61,948 nt of DNA from Phycisphaerae bacterium (GCA_014859965.1 JACZKQ010000009.1:1-61948); one strand, 5' to 3'; numbered from the stretch's first letter, positions 38,419 through 46,793 are shown. Made by a program: numbers and translations. The notes: a model not told the origin generated them from the sequence alone.

Positions 38419-38727
38419 TCAGATCGGCATCTTCATCGTTTCCTTGTACGCCTCGACAAGCTTGTTGCGAACCCCGACCAGCAGCTTGAAGCTCATGTCC
38501 GCTTTGGCCATCGACGCCACCACCGAGTTGATGTCCTCGTTCTTGCCCGCCAGCAAATCCACGATCGAGGTGTTCGCGTCGTTCTGCTTGTCGTCCACGC
38601 GCTTCACCGAATCCCCGATCATCTTGCCGAAGTTTGTCTTGCCTTCAGCAGGCCCGACCGCCTCAGGCCGCCCTATGGGGCCGGCTTGCGAAATCGAACT
38701 GATAGCCGGATTAAAGTTGATTGTCAT
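38419..38727 (-). CDS. fliE: Flagellar hook-basal body protein FliE
   Basis: 102 aa. C-terminal half DINSVVASMAKADMSFKLLV followed by RNKLVEAYKETMKMPI is the FliE signature linking MS ring and rod. It lies 15 bases after flgC and 74 before fliF. Confidence 0.94.
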   Translation of the reverse strand: MTINFNPAISSISQAGPIGRPEAVGPAEGKTNFGKMIGDSVKRVDDKQNDANTSIVDLLAGKNEDINSVVASMAKADMSFKLLVGVRNKLVEAYKETMKMPI

Positions 38728-38742
38728 CGTCAGCTTCCTTGC

Positions 38743-39162
38743 TTATCTTAAGAGTTCAAGGCTCGTTTCAACCATCTTCTGATACCGTCGCAGCATCGCC
38801 GCGTTGGCTTGATAGGCGCGGCTCGCAAGATTCAGATTGATCAGTTCCATCGGCATGTTCACATTCGGCAGGGTGATGTTGCCTTCGGCGTCCGCCCGCG
38901 GATCGCCCGGATTCGCCGGAAACTTCTCGAACGGACTCATATCCTCGAAGATGTCGCCGATGCCGACCTGCCCGACGCCGTCCTCCACCGACTTGAATTC
39001 CACGTCGAGCCGCCGGTAAGGCTGCCCCGTGCCGTCGGCGTTTGTCGTCCGGGCGTTGGCCACGTTCGAACTGATCACCTCCATGTGCTTGCCGTAGGCA
39101 CGCAGACCCGACACCGCGATATCAATCGCATCGAACATCTTCGCCTTGATTTCCATAGGCAT
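38743..39162 (-). CDS. flgC: Flagellar rod protein FlgC
   Basis: 139 aa. The N-terminal rod motif (MFDAIDIAVSGLRAYGKHME, ISSNVANARTTNADGTGQPY) and C-terminal helix (NLASRAYQANAAMLRRYQKM) are standard for the proximal rod. In-frame ATG at 39138 (MFDAID) is an alternative start. Order flgB-flgC-fliE is canonical. Confidence 0.95.
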   Translation of the reverse strand: MPMEIKAKMFDAIDIAVSGLRAYGKHMEVISSNVANARTTNADGTGQPYRRLDVEFKSVEDGVGQVGIGDIFEDMSPFEKFPANPGDPRADAEGNITLPNVNMPMELINLNLASRAYQANAAMLRRYQKMVETSLELLR

Positions 39163-39191
39163 GCTCCTTCAAGAACCCGGCCGACGCTCGC

Positions 39192-39548
39192 TCAAACCTG
39201 GATCGCTTGTTTCATCTGGTTGTACTTGGCCTTTAGAATACTCATGTAGGCCCGATGCCGCAGCGAGTTCTTCACCATCTCACCCACTTCCGTATCCAGC
39301 GAGACGTCATTGCCGTTGGCGTTCACCGCCGTGTTCATCGGCTGGTAGAATTCGGGTTCCAGGTCCGTCGCGTCGAAATTGTCGTCGCGACGAAGCGCCT
39401 TGCTGAGAATCTCTTCAAAACGCACGTCGCTGCGACGGTAACCCGGTGCGTTCATATTCGCAATGTTGCTGGCGATCGCCTTCTGGCGGGAACCCTCGGC
39501 CCGTATGCCGGCTTCGATCACACCGATCACATTCATGTCACTTGCCAT
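39192..39548 (-). CDS. flgB: Flagellar rod protein FlgB
   Basis: 118 aa, first gene of the minus-strand operon. The rod signature AIASNIANMNAPGYRRSDVR is present and the C-terminal helix HRAYMSILKAKYNQMKQAIQ is typical. GGGAG lies 8 bases before the ATG, and a perfect sigma-54 site ends about 41 bases upstream, giving a short leader. Confidence 0.95.
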   Translation of the reverse strand: MASDMNVIGVIEAGIRAEGSRQKAIASNIANMNAPGYRRSDVRFEEILSKALRRDDNFDATDLEPEFYQPMNTAVNANGNDVSLDTEVGEMVKNSLRHRAYMSILKAKYNQMKQAIQV

Positions 39549-39588
39549 AATGCGTCTCCCTGATTACAGAATCGATCACCGGACCTGT

Positions 39589-39604
39589 TGCAACCGTTGT
39601 GCCA
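39589..39604 (-). promoter_or_regulatory. Sigma-54 promoter for the flgB operon
   Basis: Minus-strand sequence TGGCACAACGGTTGCA has both invariant parts of the RpoN site, GG at -24 and GC at -12, with correct spacing (TGGCAC-N5-TTGCA). Transcription would begin near 39577, about 29 bases before the flgB start. An enhancer-binding activator would be needed; none is encoded in the window. Confidence 0.85.
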
Positions 39605-39966
39605 AGTCCTCCAAAAGGGTGATTTTTCCCTTGCCCACGTCCGTATCGACCTTGTTTGCACCTCAACGCCCCCATCTGCATTCCTAACCTGCCCGGCCGC
39701 ACGTACGGTTTCTATACATCCATGCCGCAATCCGGTACGCCAGGACAAAAAGCTCCCGTGAACCCCTTTTCAACCCCGAAAATCAACCCGTATGCGGAAA
39801 ATTGGCGCAAATTTCCCCTCCAAACCGGAAGTATTTGCCCCTGACAACCGTTATTTTGCCTGCCTCTTAACTTTTTTCCACAACACTACGATCTGTGCCT
39901 TTAATACGATAAGTTGCGTTGCTGTAAGAGTTTACCTTCTCCCAGTCGCCCCTGCCCCGCCGCTCA
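39605..39966. other. Divergent intergenic region between flgB and fliK
   Basis: 362 bases between the two sigma-54 sites. No credible gene. It is richer in A+T near 39780-39930 (for example ttaacttttttccacaac) and would be the natural place for activator binding sites, but no clear palindrome pair was recognised. Confidence 0.5.
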
Positions 39967-39982
39967 TGGCACGCCGCTTGCA
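39967..39982 (+). promoter_or_regulatory. Sigma-54 promoter for fliK-fliA
   Basis: TGGCACGCCGCTTGCA matches the RpoN consensus TGGCACG-N4-TTGCW at every defined position. Predicted transcription start is near 39994, about 40 bases before the preferred fliK start. It puts fliK and the sigma-28 gene fliA in the same sigma-54 class as the basal-body operon on the other strand. Confidence 0.88.
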
Positions 39983-40032
39983 CAAGACCGGGTTGAGATA
40001 ACAAAGGAATGGGTGCGCAAGAGGAAGCAAAC

Positions 40033-41694
40033 ATGGCTGACATGATAGCGTCTTTGGCTCAAACTCTGACGGCGGGTCCCGCGGACACACAGGCTGTGCG
40101 TTCGCAGCATTCCCGGCCCTTTACCGAGCGAAAAGACGCTGGCGACGATCCCGTTGTTGACCGCATCCGAGAATCCGAGCAATCCCAGCCCAGGGACAAC
40201 GCCCCGCGGGCCGCCGCCGACAACCCAGAAGCCATTCAGGCCCGAACCGGCAGTTCCGCCGACCGCACAGAGGCCCCGCAGGATAAAGACAGGACCGACG
40301 CACGCGATTTTCGAAAAATTCTGCAGCGGCGAATTGTCGCACCCCAGGCTGAACAAACGGCGGATACCGACAAAGCCGAACTGGCAGGACATAAGAAAAA
40401 GACAGACAGTCCGCCCGCGTTTGCGGCCTTGGCCGGTCTGATGGGTGAAAATCCGTTTGAGACACTAAGGAACAAGGCGGCCTTTGTGTCAGGTGGACGG
40501 CACGCACAGCACGCCGCCGGAAGGGCCGCGCCCGGTGCACTGACACGACACAACGCCGCGGTTCCGGATAAGACGGCGACATCGAAAGACGCAAATAGTC
40601 CGCTTGCTGACGCCTCGTCGACTGCAAAAGTCCCGGATTCCGATCCGCGACAGGTAAAAGAGCAAAAAGCGGTCGCCGATAAGCCGCTGCAAGTCGAAAC
40701 GCAGACCGAAAAAGCGGAAATGGCCGATAAAAACGTCAAAAACAGCACTCTCAATGCGGAAAACGACTCTAAAAGGAAGCTGCCGGCAGCCGAACACAAT
40801 GCAATTGCAGGTTTTGCCGGGCAAAAGCAGCGAACACCCGCGGAGATGCCTGCTCAGGATAAAATGACGCCCGATGGTCACCCAAAGGCCGGCGAGCAGG
40901 TACAGGTTCCCAAAGAGGGCGGCGCGGCAGCGAAAAACCTTCCAACCGAAGCGGAAACCGGCCTCCATGGCCCTAAAGGGCCAGCCGCAACCGCCTCGGC
41001 AGACCAAATGACAGCCGGCGAAAAAGCCGCCGCGGATGGCGAATCCGCGAAGAGCAGCCCGACCCCGGCAGATGCCCCCGCGTCTGCCGGGGGGGCGTCT
41101 GCCGAAATTGCTCAGGCGCTTAAGGCATCGCAAGATACCGCCCCAACAGAGCTTACAGGCCGCCCGACAGCGGCTCCTGTGGCCGCCGCCCAAGCCGCCG
41201 CCAGGCCCGGAGCGCTCAACGCGGCAGCCGAGCATCCCGCCGAGCAGATTATCCAGAGCATCCGCCTTAACGACAGGGGGCCCCGGCAGGAAATCGACAT
41301 CAGGCTTCAACCCACGGAACTCGGCTCGGTTCGCATGAGGTTCCACCATGCCGATGGCGAAGTACGAGGCATCCTCTTTGTCGACAAAGCCCAGACCCGC
41401 TACGAAATCGAACGAGAACTGCCGCAGATAGTAGCCTCACTCCAGCAGAATGGTGTCCAGATCAAAAAGCTGGAGGTCGTAATGAATCAGCAGGATCAGC
41501 AGAATGCCGGACACGGCCAAACCCACGGCGATGCGTTTGCCGAAGCCGAACACGGCCGATTCGAAAAGTACCCCTACGGCGGCGGCAGCAGCGGTCTTGA
41601 GTATTCCGAGGAAGCCTCCGGCCCCGACGGACCTCCGGAAACAGAGCCGCATCAAAGCCGCATCAGTGATGAAGCGATCAATATCTATGTGTAA
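40033..41694 (+). CDS. fliK: Flagellar hook-length control protein FliK
   Basis: 553 aa. Residues about 1-400 are low-complexity Ala/Lys/Asp/Pro-rich. About 405-515 is the Flg_hook domain (QEIDIRLQPTELGSVRMRFH, VASLQQNGVQIKKLEVVM) that contacts FlhB to stop hook growth. ATG 40033 was chosen because AGAGGAAG lies 6 bases upstream; ATG 40009 has AAAGGA directly against it, too close to work. It is the first gene after a sigma-54 promoter and is followed by fliA after 21 bases. Confidence 0.88.
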   Translation: MADMIASLAQTLTAGPADTQAVRSQHSRPFTERKDAGDDPVVDRIRESEQSQPRDNAPRAAADNPEAIQARTGSSADRTEAPQDKDRTDARDFRKILQRRIVAPQAEQTADTDKAELAGHKKKTDSPPAFAALAGLMGENPFETLRNKAAFVSGGRHAQHAAGRAAPGALTRHNAAVPDKTATSKDANSPLADASSTAKVPDSDPRQVKEQKAVADKPLQVETQTEKAEMADKNVKNSTLNAENDSKRKLPAAEHNAIAGFAGQKQRTPAEMPAQDKMTPDGHPKAGEQVQVPKEGGAAAKNLPTEAETGLHGPKGPAATASADQMTAGEKAAADGESAKSSPTPADAPASAGGASAEIAQALKASQDTAPTELTGRPTAAPVAAAQAAARPGALNAAAEHPAEQIIQSIRLNDRGPRQEIDIRLQPTELGSVRMRFHHADGEVRGILFVDKAQTRYEIERELPQIVASLQQNGVQIKKLEVVMNQQDQQNAGHGQTHGDAFAEAEHGRFEKYPYGGGSSGLEYSEEASGPDGPPETEPHQSRISDEAINIYV

Positions 41695-41715
41695 GTCCTG
41701 AAACGCGAGACCATC

Positions 41716-42642
41716 ATGCCGCAACCCGAATACTCAGCCGGCCTGGCGCCGGCGACCGAGCAGACGCCGGAGTGTCCGGACGGTTTCTCCGAAACCGGCA
41801 GCGGAGCGTCCGTTTCGGACGTCGTGTCGGTTGCGGCGGAGGAATTTGCTGCGGGGTGTGCCGATGACGGCGGCAATGGGCATCTTCGCCCGGCGGCGCT
41901 CCGGGCTTATGGACGCCAGGTGCGTCAGGTCCGCCAGGACGACTTGATCGTGCAGTATCTGCCCCTGGTCCACAAGATCGTTCACCAGATCGCCTCCTAT
42001 CTCTCCCGATCCGCATCAGGTCCGCTGAACCGAGAAGACCTCGTCAGCGCCGGCACCATCGGTCTGGTCAAGGCCGCACGCGACTTCGACCCGGCTCAGC
42101 AGGCCGAGTTCAAGACCTATGCCTACATCCGCGTCCGCGGCGCCATCATCGACGAACTCCGCGGCTGGTCCTTTGCGCCGCCCCAGTTGAAGCGCCAATT
42201 CGACCAGGCTCAGGAGATCGTCCGCCAGACCGCAGAGCACACCGGCAGAACGCCCTCCGACGAAGAACTCGCCGCGCAGCTCGATATGCCCGTCGCCAAG
42301 ATGTACCGCATGTTCGAGAACGCCCGCGCCCGCAACTTCCTGTCCATCCACGCCCTCAGCGACGAGGCGCCCTCGCTGGCCGACGCGCTGACCGCCTCCG
42401 GCGAGCCGCGTCCCGAAGAGGGTCTCGACCGCCGTGAACTGCTCCAGCAGCTCACCCGCGCCATTGCCGATCTGCCAAAACGCCAGCGGCAGATTATCAT
42501 TCTCTATTACGGCAAGGAACTCACCATGAAGCAGATTGCCGAGGTGCTGCACGTCACCGAATCGCGGATCAGCCAGTTGCACGCCGCCGCGGTATTCCGC
42601 CTTTCGGCCAAACTAAAAACATTTTCGGACAGCGAGGCGTGA
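41716..42642 (+). CDS. fliA: Flagellar sigma factor FliA (sigma-28)
   Basis: 308 aa. After an unusual acidic/Ala-rich N-terminal extension of about 65 residues come region 2 (LIVQYLPLVHKIVHQIASYL, FKTYAYIRVRGAIIDELRGW), region 3 (GRTPSDEELAAQL) and region 4 (LPKRQRQIIILYYGKELTMK with helix-turn-helix QIAEVLHVTESRISQLHAAA). The RGAIIDELR stretch is typical of FliA/WhiG. It would read the sigma-28-like sites before the flagellins downstream. An in-frame later start is possible. Confidence 0.93.
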   Translation: MPQPEYSAGLAPATEQTPECPDGFSETGSGASVSDVVSVAAEEFAAGCADDGGNGHLRPAALRAYGRQVRQVRQDDLIVQYLPLVHKIVHQIASYLSRSASGPLNREDLVSAGTIGLVKAARDFDPAQQAEFKTYAYIRVRGAIIDELRGWSFAPPQLKRQFDQAQEIVRQTAEHTGRTPSDEELAAQLDMPVAKMYRMFENARARNFLSIHALSDEAPSLADALTASGEPRPEEGLDRRELLQQLTRAIADLPKRQRQIIILYYGKELTMKQIAEVLHVTESRISQLHAAAVFRLSAKLKTFSDSEA

Positions 42643-42684
42643 ATGGCGACAGCGGGGCGAATACATAATTAAAGGATTTGAACA

Positions 42685-42909
42685 ATGCCGGATTACAACG
42701 ATCACAATCTGACTCCGGTAGACCCGTTCCACCACGTGGAGCGTCTGTTGTCGGTGAGTGACCGCGTGGCCCGCCGCAAACAGGAACAGCGGCGGCGACG
42801 CGAAAAAAAGAACAGCCGCGATGCAAAGGAAGAACAGGCCGACGCCGGTGTGCCGGCGCCGCCGAAAGAGAGCCGCCAGGACGACGGGCACATCGACTTC
42901 TGTGCCTGA
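42685..42909 (+). CDS. Small charged protein of unknown function
   Basis: 74 aa, preceded by AAAGGA 9 bases before ATG. The N-terminal half is DPFHHVERLLSVSDRVARRK, then a basic stretch (EQRRRREKKNS) and the end GHIDFCA. No family recognised. Its place directly after fliA with a good ribosome-binding site argues that it is real and motility-linked. Confidence 0.6.
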   Translation: MPDYNDHNLTPVDPFHHVERLLSVSDRVARRKQEQRRRREKKNSRDAKEEQADAGVPAPPKESRQDDGHIDFCA

Positions 42910-42994
42910 AGACGCCATTTGGTCACGATGATTTGTGATGCGACGCAGCGGCATGGCACGCCATGCTCTTGATTAAAAAGGAAACGCTTACATT

Positions 42995-43324
42995 TTGATT
43001 CAGGAAAAGAAAAGTCAGCCTTCGCCCCAGGCCGACGGGGCTCGGTCCATGACAAAAGACAAAGTCAGGGTGATCAAAGGCGATCAGGTGCGGATGTGCG
43101 GCAGTGTCTGTCTGGGGCTCCAGGCAACGTCCGGATGCACAAGGCTGATCCCGGTAGGGTCTTCGGCTTCGGCGCGAATGCCGGCAGGTCGCAAGGACGC
43201 ACCCGCACCGCAGCAGGCGAGAATACTGGAAAGCAACGACGAATACGCCATCATCGAGGTGACCTGCTCGTGCGGCGCAAAAAGCCATATACAGTGCAAC
43301 TACGCGTCCATGACAAAAGCGTAG
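42995..43324 (+). CDS. Small Cys-containing protein of unknown function
   Basis: 109 aa if the TTG at 42995 is used (AAGGAAA about 9 bases upstream); an ATG at 43049 (MTKDKVRVIKGDQ) would give 91 aa. The C-terminus YAIIEVTCSCGAKSHIQCNY has three Cys and a His that could bind zinc, like small proteins that carry a motility-linked zinc ribbon. Function not recognised. Confidence 0.5.
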   Translation: MIQEKKSQPSPQADGARSMTKDKVRVIKGDQVRMCGSVCLGLQATSGCTRLIPVGSSASARMPAGRKDAPAPQQARILESNDEYAIIEVTCSCGAKSHIQCNYASMTKA

Positions 43325-43340
43325 CTAACGGTAGTATAAT
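43310..43340 (+). promoter_or_regulatory. Possible sigma-70 promoter for the lipoprotein genes
   Basis: TATAAT at 43335-43340 is a perfect -10; ATGACA at 43310-43315 is a 5 of 6 match to -35 but the spacer is 19 bases. It overlaps the end of the upstream gene and would start the lipoprotein gene at 43397. Confidence 0.35.
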
Positions 43341-43396
43341 GAACGATCCGCACAATTGCACCTCTGTGCATCTGCGGGAAAAGAAGGAGAAAACAC

Positions 43397-43951
43397 ATGC
43401 AGCAACACGCCAAAGTATTGATGATCTGTCTGATCGCCGCGGGCGTATTCGTTCCGGCCGGCTGTGATTACACGGATGAACCGATCGTTTTCGATACCAT
43501 GCCCGCCCGGCCGATCCAGACCACTGTGCCGCCGCAGGCTGCCGTCCAGCCCACCGACGCTGCCGTGGGCAAGCGCTTCAGCAACAGCGATTCCGGCACG
43601 CCCGACGCCGTACAAAGCGCGGTGATGTGGTCCGACAAATATGATGAAATGGCCCGAAAGTACAAGGCCCTTACCGAAGAGAACATGACGCTGACAAAAG
43701 AAAACAACGATCTTAAGAAACAAATCTTCACCCTCGATGCCGATCTCAAAAGGACCCGCACCGAGCTGGACGACGCCAACGCCTTCCTGCAGGAGATGCA
43801 CCAGGAGCTGAAGCAGTGGAAAGGCGATGTGCTGGGCTTTCGCGATGAGATCCGCCTGGCCCAGGGCGCCCAGTTGCAGGCCCTGACCCAGGTCCTCAAA
43901 CTCCTCGGCGCCGAAACCACGCAGCCGATGGCCATGCAGACCGCCAAATAA
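43397..43951 (+). CDS. Coiled-coil lipoprotein
   Basis: 184 aa with a lipoprotein signal peptide ending in the lipobox VPAGC (Cys23). A Pro-rich linker and a coiled coil (about 85-150, EENMTLTKENNDLKKQIFTL) follow. AAGGAG precedes the ATG by about 8 bases. It is probably an envelope protein; its place between fliA and flgM suggests a link to the flagellum, but no family was recognised. Confidence 0.7.
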   Translation: MQQHAKVLMICLIAAGVFVPAGCDYTDEPIVFDTMPARPIQTTVPPQAAVQPTDAAVGKRFSNSDSGTPDAVQSAVMWSDKYDEMARKYKALTEENMTLTKENNDLKKQIFTLDADLKRTRTELDDANAFLQEMHQELKQWKGDVLGFRDEIRLAQGAQLQALTQVLKLLGAETTQPMAMQTAK

Positions 43952-43962
43952 CAAACAAAGGC

Positions 43963-43980
43963 GAGGCAGGCTTTTGCCTC
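43963..43980 (+). other. Short hairpin after the lipoprotein gene
   Basis: GAGGCA-GGCTTT-TGCCTC folds into a 6-bp stem 12 bases after the stop. No U-run follows, so it is at best a weak terminator or a 3' end protector. Confidence 0.35.
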
Positions 43981-44014
43981 TGATACGATTCTACATAACG
44001 TGAGCAGGCTTACC

Positions 44015-44761
44015 ATGAGAACAGCAATACAACCGTTCAAGGCGGTGCAATGGACAGCGGTGGCGGCCATGGCGCTGACATCGATGTCGTGTATGCGCAT
44101 CGGCCACTCGCAGATACTCGAAAGCGGCCACTACTACATCGACCCCGCCGCCAATTTTACCGGTATCGCCCGCGTGGTGGTTTTCGAGCTGGACAATCGA
44201 TCGGTGCAGCCGGATATTGCCCCCTTGCTCACCGAGGCCGTCAGCCAGGCGTTCCGCAAGCGGCACCTGTTCACTTTGCGGACCATCGGGCCCGGCGATC
44301 GCGACTGGCGGAGCCTGGATTTTGCACTCGCCCAATCGTATTCGCTGGAGGAGCTTTCGGCCATCCGCGAACAACTCGACGCCGACGCCTTCGTCTTCGG
44401 CACAGTCCAGCAGTATCAGCCGTATCCGCACCTGCTCACCGGCCTGAACCTCAAGATGATCGACCTCGGCACCGGCCGGGTGATATGGGCGATGGAGCAG
44501 GTCTGGGACAGTTCCGACAGAATGGTCGAGCTGCGCATGAAGCGCTACTTCGACACGGAGATGCGAAGCGGTTATGAGCCGCTCAACTGGCAGATCTTCC
44601 TTGCCAGTCCGCGGGCATTCGACAAATTCGTCGCCGCCGAGGTCGCCCGCACCCTACCCGGGCCGCCGGCCTACACGCCTCTGCCGTCCGAGAACAGCCT
44701 GCCCTTCGGCAAAATTCTAAGCATTCGGCCCAAAGGCCCCGAAAACTTGAAAAAACCTTAA
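44015..44761 (+). CDS. Lipoprotein of unknown function
   Basis: 248 aa from ATG 44015; a GTG at 44000 would add 5 residues. The signal peptide ends at the lipobox LTSMSC. The mature part (FTGIARVVVFELDNRS, LDADAFVFGTVQQYQPYPHL, LNLKMIDLGTGRVIWAMEQV) resembles outer-membrane lipoproteins of the kind that report or assemble surface structures (GNA1162/FlgO-like folds), by pattern only. It precedes flgM. Confidence 0.65.
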   Translation: MRTAIQPFKAVQWTAVAAMALTSMSCMRIGHSQILESGHYYIDPAANFTGIARVVVFELDNRSVQPDIAPLLTEAVSQAFRKRHLFTLRTIGPGDRDWRSLDFALAQSYSLEELSAIREQLDADAFVFGTVQQYQPYPHLLTGLNLKMIDLGTGRVIWAMEQVWDSSDRMVELRMKRYFDTEMRSGYEPLNWQIFLASPRAFDKFVAAEVARTLPGPPAYTPLPSENSLPFGKILSIRPKGPENLKKP

Positions 44762-44812
44762 AGTTTACCGCCGCCGCCGCGACAATACATTCGGATAAGG
44801 GCTCTGTTTGGA

Positions 44813-45103
44813 ATGATGAGGATCGACGTGAGTACCAACGGCATAGACACAATTGCGTTCGGCAATGCAGACGGCGAATGGCTGCGGACCTCCAGGTTCG
44901 CACGCAAAGCCGACGCCGCCGCCGAGAACGCCGATGCCGCCCTCCGTGTCGACTTCGCCGCCGCAATCCGAAAGGCCCTCCAACTCAGCGACGAAGACGC
45001 CGCAGTCATCGAAGCCGCCAGAAAGGCCATCGACGATGACACCCTCGAAAGCCCCCAAAACATCCGGGCCGCCGCCGAGAATATCCTGTCATTCGGCATA
45101 TAA
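44813..45103 (+). CDS. flgM: Anti-sigma-28 factor FlgM
   Basis: 96 aa. The C-terminal half (FAAAIRKALQLSDEDAAVIE, ARKAIDDDTLESPQNIRAAA, ENILSFGI) has the helix pattern of FlgM, which binds FliA and is exported when the hook is finished. The N-terminal half is flexible and polar. It follows GG-rich spacing 52 bases after the lipoprotein and lies before the flagellin genes. With fliA 2 kb upstream, this completes the checkpoint pair. Confidence 0.75.
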   Translation: MMRIDVSTNGIDTIAFGNADGEWLRTSRFARKADAAAENADAALRVDFAAAIRKALQLSDEDAAVIEAARKAIDDDTLESPQNIRAAAENILSFGI

Positions 45104-45483
45104 CCTCACCCGGCACACCACAATGTGCCGCAGCCGAGCGATGCAGCGTGCAATCTCCTGATTTGCCTCCGAACCATCCCGTGTTAGCCGCATTTTCTCA
45201 TCCATTTCTTGAGCTTCGCCGGGCACACTCTCAAAAGTGCTCCGGGCCAAGCGATTAATCAGCCCGGAGACCACTTTTTGCCCGTGGAATGCCTCAGAGA
45301 AAAAGAGTCCTATATAAAAAACACGCTCGCTGAAAAAATTTTTCGCCTTTTCGGACGCATCTGTGTCCGATAATGGCCACAGGAAATCTAAACCGGCATC
45401 TTTTTTTATAAGACGTCGAACCTGCAAGTCCTGAATCCGGATTTTATCTGACCTTGCATGGGTAATCTCCACCACAATGCCGC

Positions 45484-45510
45484 TTAAGGCGCCGCAATCC
45501 GCTCCGATAA
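45484..45510 (+). promoter_or_regulatory. Sigma-28-like promoter, flagellin 1
   Basis: TTAAGGCG, 11-base spacer, TCCGATAA. The spacer length equals the FliA consensus (TAAAGTTT-N11-GCCGATAA) and the -10 matches 7 of 8. The same arrangement precedes flagellins 2 and 3. It would give a leader of about 195 bases. Confidence 0.7.
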
Positions 45511-45615
45511 TACGCAGTGAGCCGTCGAAGCGGGCCGAGTTTTATCGCCGCTTTTCTTTCGAACGCACGGCCCCGGCGAGTTGCACCGGGCTGAAATGCA
45601 AAAAAGAGGTTTTTA

Positions 45616-45639
45616 CGGGACACCGCGTAAGGTGTTCCG
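45616..45639 (+). promoter_or_regulatory. Leader hairpin of flagellin 1 mRNA
   Basis: CGGGACACC, loop GCGTAA, GGTGTTCCG forms a 9-bp stem with one G-T pair, about 75 bases before the start codon. Such leader stems often stabilise flagellin mRNA. Confidence 0.4.
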
Positions 45640-45713
45640 GATGGATTTAGGGTCGGTTTAGACAACCTGACTACACGGCAGCGCGTTTGTGTTGTAAATA
45701 AGGAGAATCCGGC

Positions 45714-46529
45714 ATGTTAGTGATTAAGAACAACCTGATGGCATGGAACGCCGCACGCCACCTTGGGCGAAACTACGAGCATCTGGCCGATTCAGTGGAA
45801 AGGTTGTCCTCCGGCTTGCGTATCAATGGCGCCAAGGACGACGCCGCCGGACTGGCCGTCCGCGAACTGATGCGGGCCGACATCGCCGTCATAAAGCAGG
45901 GCTCGCGAAACGCCAACGATGGCATCAGCATGCTGCAGACCATGGAAGGCGCCATGGCCACCATCGACGAGGCGCTGATCCGCATGAAGGAACTTGCAGA
46001 GCAGGCCGCAACAGGATCCTACTCCACCGGCCAGCGCACGATCATGAACGCCGAATTCCAGCAGATGCTTGAGGAAATCACCCGGATCGCCGGCGATACC
46101 AAATTCAACAGCATTCATCTCCTGGACAGTGATGAAGCAGCCAACAACGCCGTCATCCATTTCGGCATCGGCTCCAGCATCACCGTCAATTCCGTCGATG
46201 TCACCGCCTCGGCGCTCGGCGTCGCCTCGGCGTCTTTGGCGACCGCCTCGCAAGCACAGAATGCCCTCGACTCCGTGACGACGGCGATTACTCGCAAGGA
46301 CAGTGCCCGCGCCAGCTTCGGCTACATGATGAACCGCCTCGAAAGCACCAGCAAGGTGCTCGATATCCAGGCCGAAAACCTCATGGCCTCCGAATCCCGC
46401 ATCTCCGACGTCGACGTAGCCACTGAAATGGCCTCGCTGACCAAGAATCAGGTCCTCTCCCAGGCCGGTGTCGCCATGCTGAGCCAGGCCAATGCCATGC
46501 CCCAAATGGCCCTGAGCCTTCTCAGATAA
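45714..46529 (+). CDS. Flagellin 1
   Basis: 271 aa, a minimal flagellin. N-terminal D0/D1 (VERLSSGLRINGAKDDAAGL, ISMLQTMEGAMATIDEALIR) and C-terminal D1/D0 (SRISDVDVATEMASLTKNQV, PQMALSLLR) are joined by a short spacer, without the surface D2/D3 domains. AAGGAG precedes the ATG. Several Ser/Thr in the middle (TASALGVASASLATASQ) could be glycosylated by the large transferases of this locus (inference). The last third is nearly identical to flagellin 2. Confidence 0.96.
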   Translation: MLVIKNNLMAWNAARHLGRNYEHLADSVERLSSGLRINGAKDDAAGLAVRELMRADIAVIKQGSRNANDGISMLQTMEGAMATIDEALIRMKELAEQAATGSYSTGQRTIMNAEFQQMLEEITRIAGDTKFNSIHLLDSDEAANNAVIHFGIGSSITVNSVDVTASALGVASASLATASQAQNALDSVTTAITRKDSARASFGYMMNRLESTSKVLDIQAENLMASESRISDVDVATEMASLTKNQVLSQAGVAMLSQANAMPQMALSLLR

Positions 46530-46558
46530 ATGATTTGAAATAACCCTTGTGATAGGAT

Positions 46559-46589
46559 AAATGGCTGCTCGACTCTCGGGCAGCCATTT
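46559..46589 (+). terminator. Terminator after flagellin 1
   Basis: AAATGGCTGC, an 11-base loop, GCAGCCATTT is a perfect 10-bp stem 30 bases past the stop. The tail gtctta is only weakly U-rich. It separates flagellin 1 from the promoter of flagellin 2. Confidence 0.7.
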
Positions 46590-46793
46590 GTCTTATCCAC
46601 GCTCCCGCAAGCCGTCGCTCCGCTCCACAAGCCCTCAGCCCCAGGCAGGCGCATTCTCCGGATACCCCACCGCCGCGCTGTCTGCCGACCGAACCAGCAC
46701 CTCAGAACAAGCCGCAGATTCCCATAAAAAACCACGCACGTCTCCTGTCCTGCGATTTTATCGCCCATTTGCTTCTTCCCCGCCAAAAATCGC

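Larger units (their letters stand above)
45104..45713. other. 610-base stretch before flagellin 1
   Basis: No firm gene. On the minus strand an open frame runs from about 45526 to 45089, with a GTG at 45475 (VEITHARSDKIRIQDLQVRR, then a KKDAGLDFLWP stretch). It faintly recalls a PilZ domain, but there is no ribosome-binding site and a stop lies just upstream, so it is at most a decayed gene. The second half holds the sigma-28-like promoter and the flagellin leader. Confidence 0.4.

Noticed and set aside
36851-38782. 643-codon plus-strand frame
   Set aside because: It lies antisense to fliF and fliE and has Arg/His-rich shadow composition.
40676-40730. Two GCCGATAA words resembling sigma-28 -10 elements inside fliK
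   Set aside because: Both encode Ala-Asp-Lys, common in this Ala/Lys-rich protein, and neither has a -35 at the 11-base spacing seen before the flagellins.
42951-42966. Palindrome GCATGGCACGCCATGC
   Set aside because: It contains TGGCACG but no TTGC at sigma-54 spacing, and its 2-base loop is too small for a hairpin terminator.
43963-43980. GG...GC pattern suggesting sigma-54
   Set aside because: The spacing is 9 bases instead of 10 and the site is better explained as a short hairpin.
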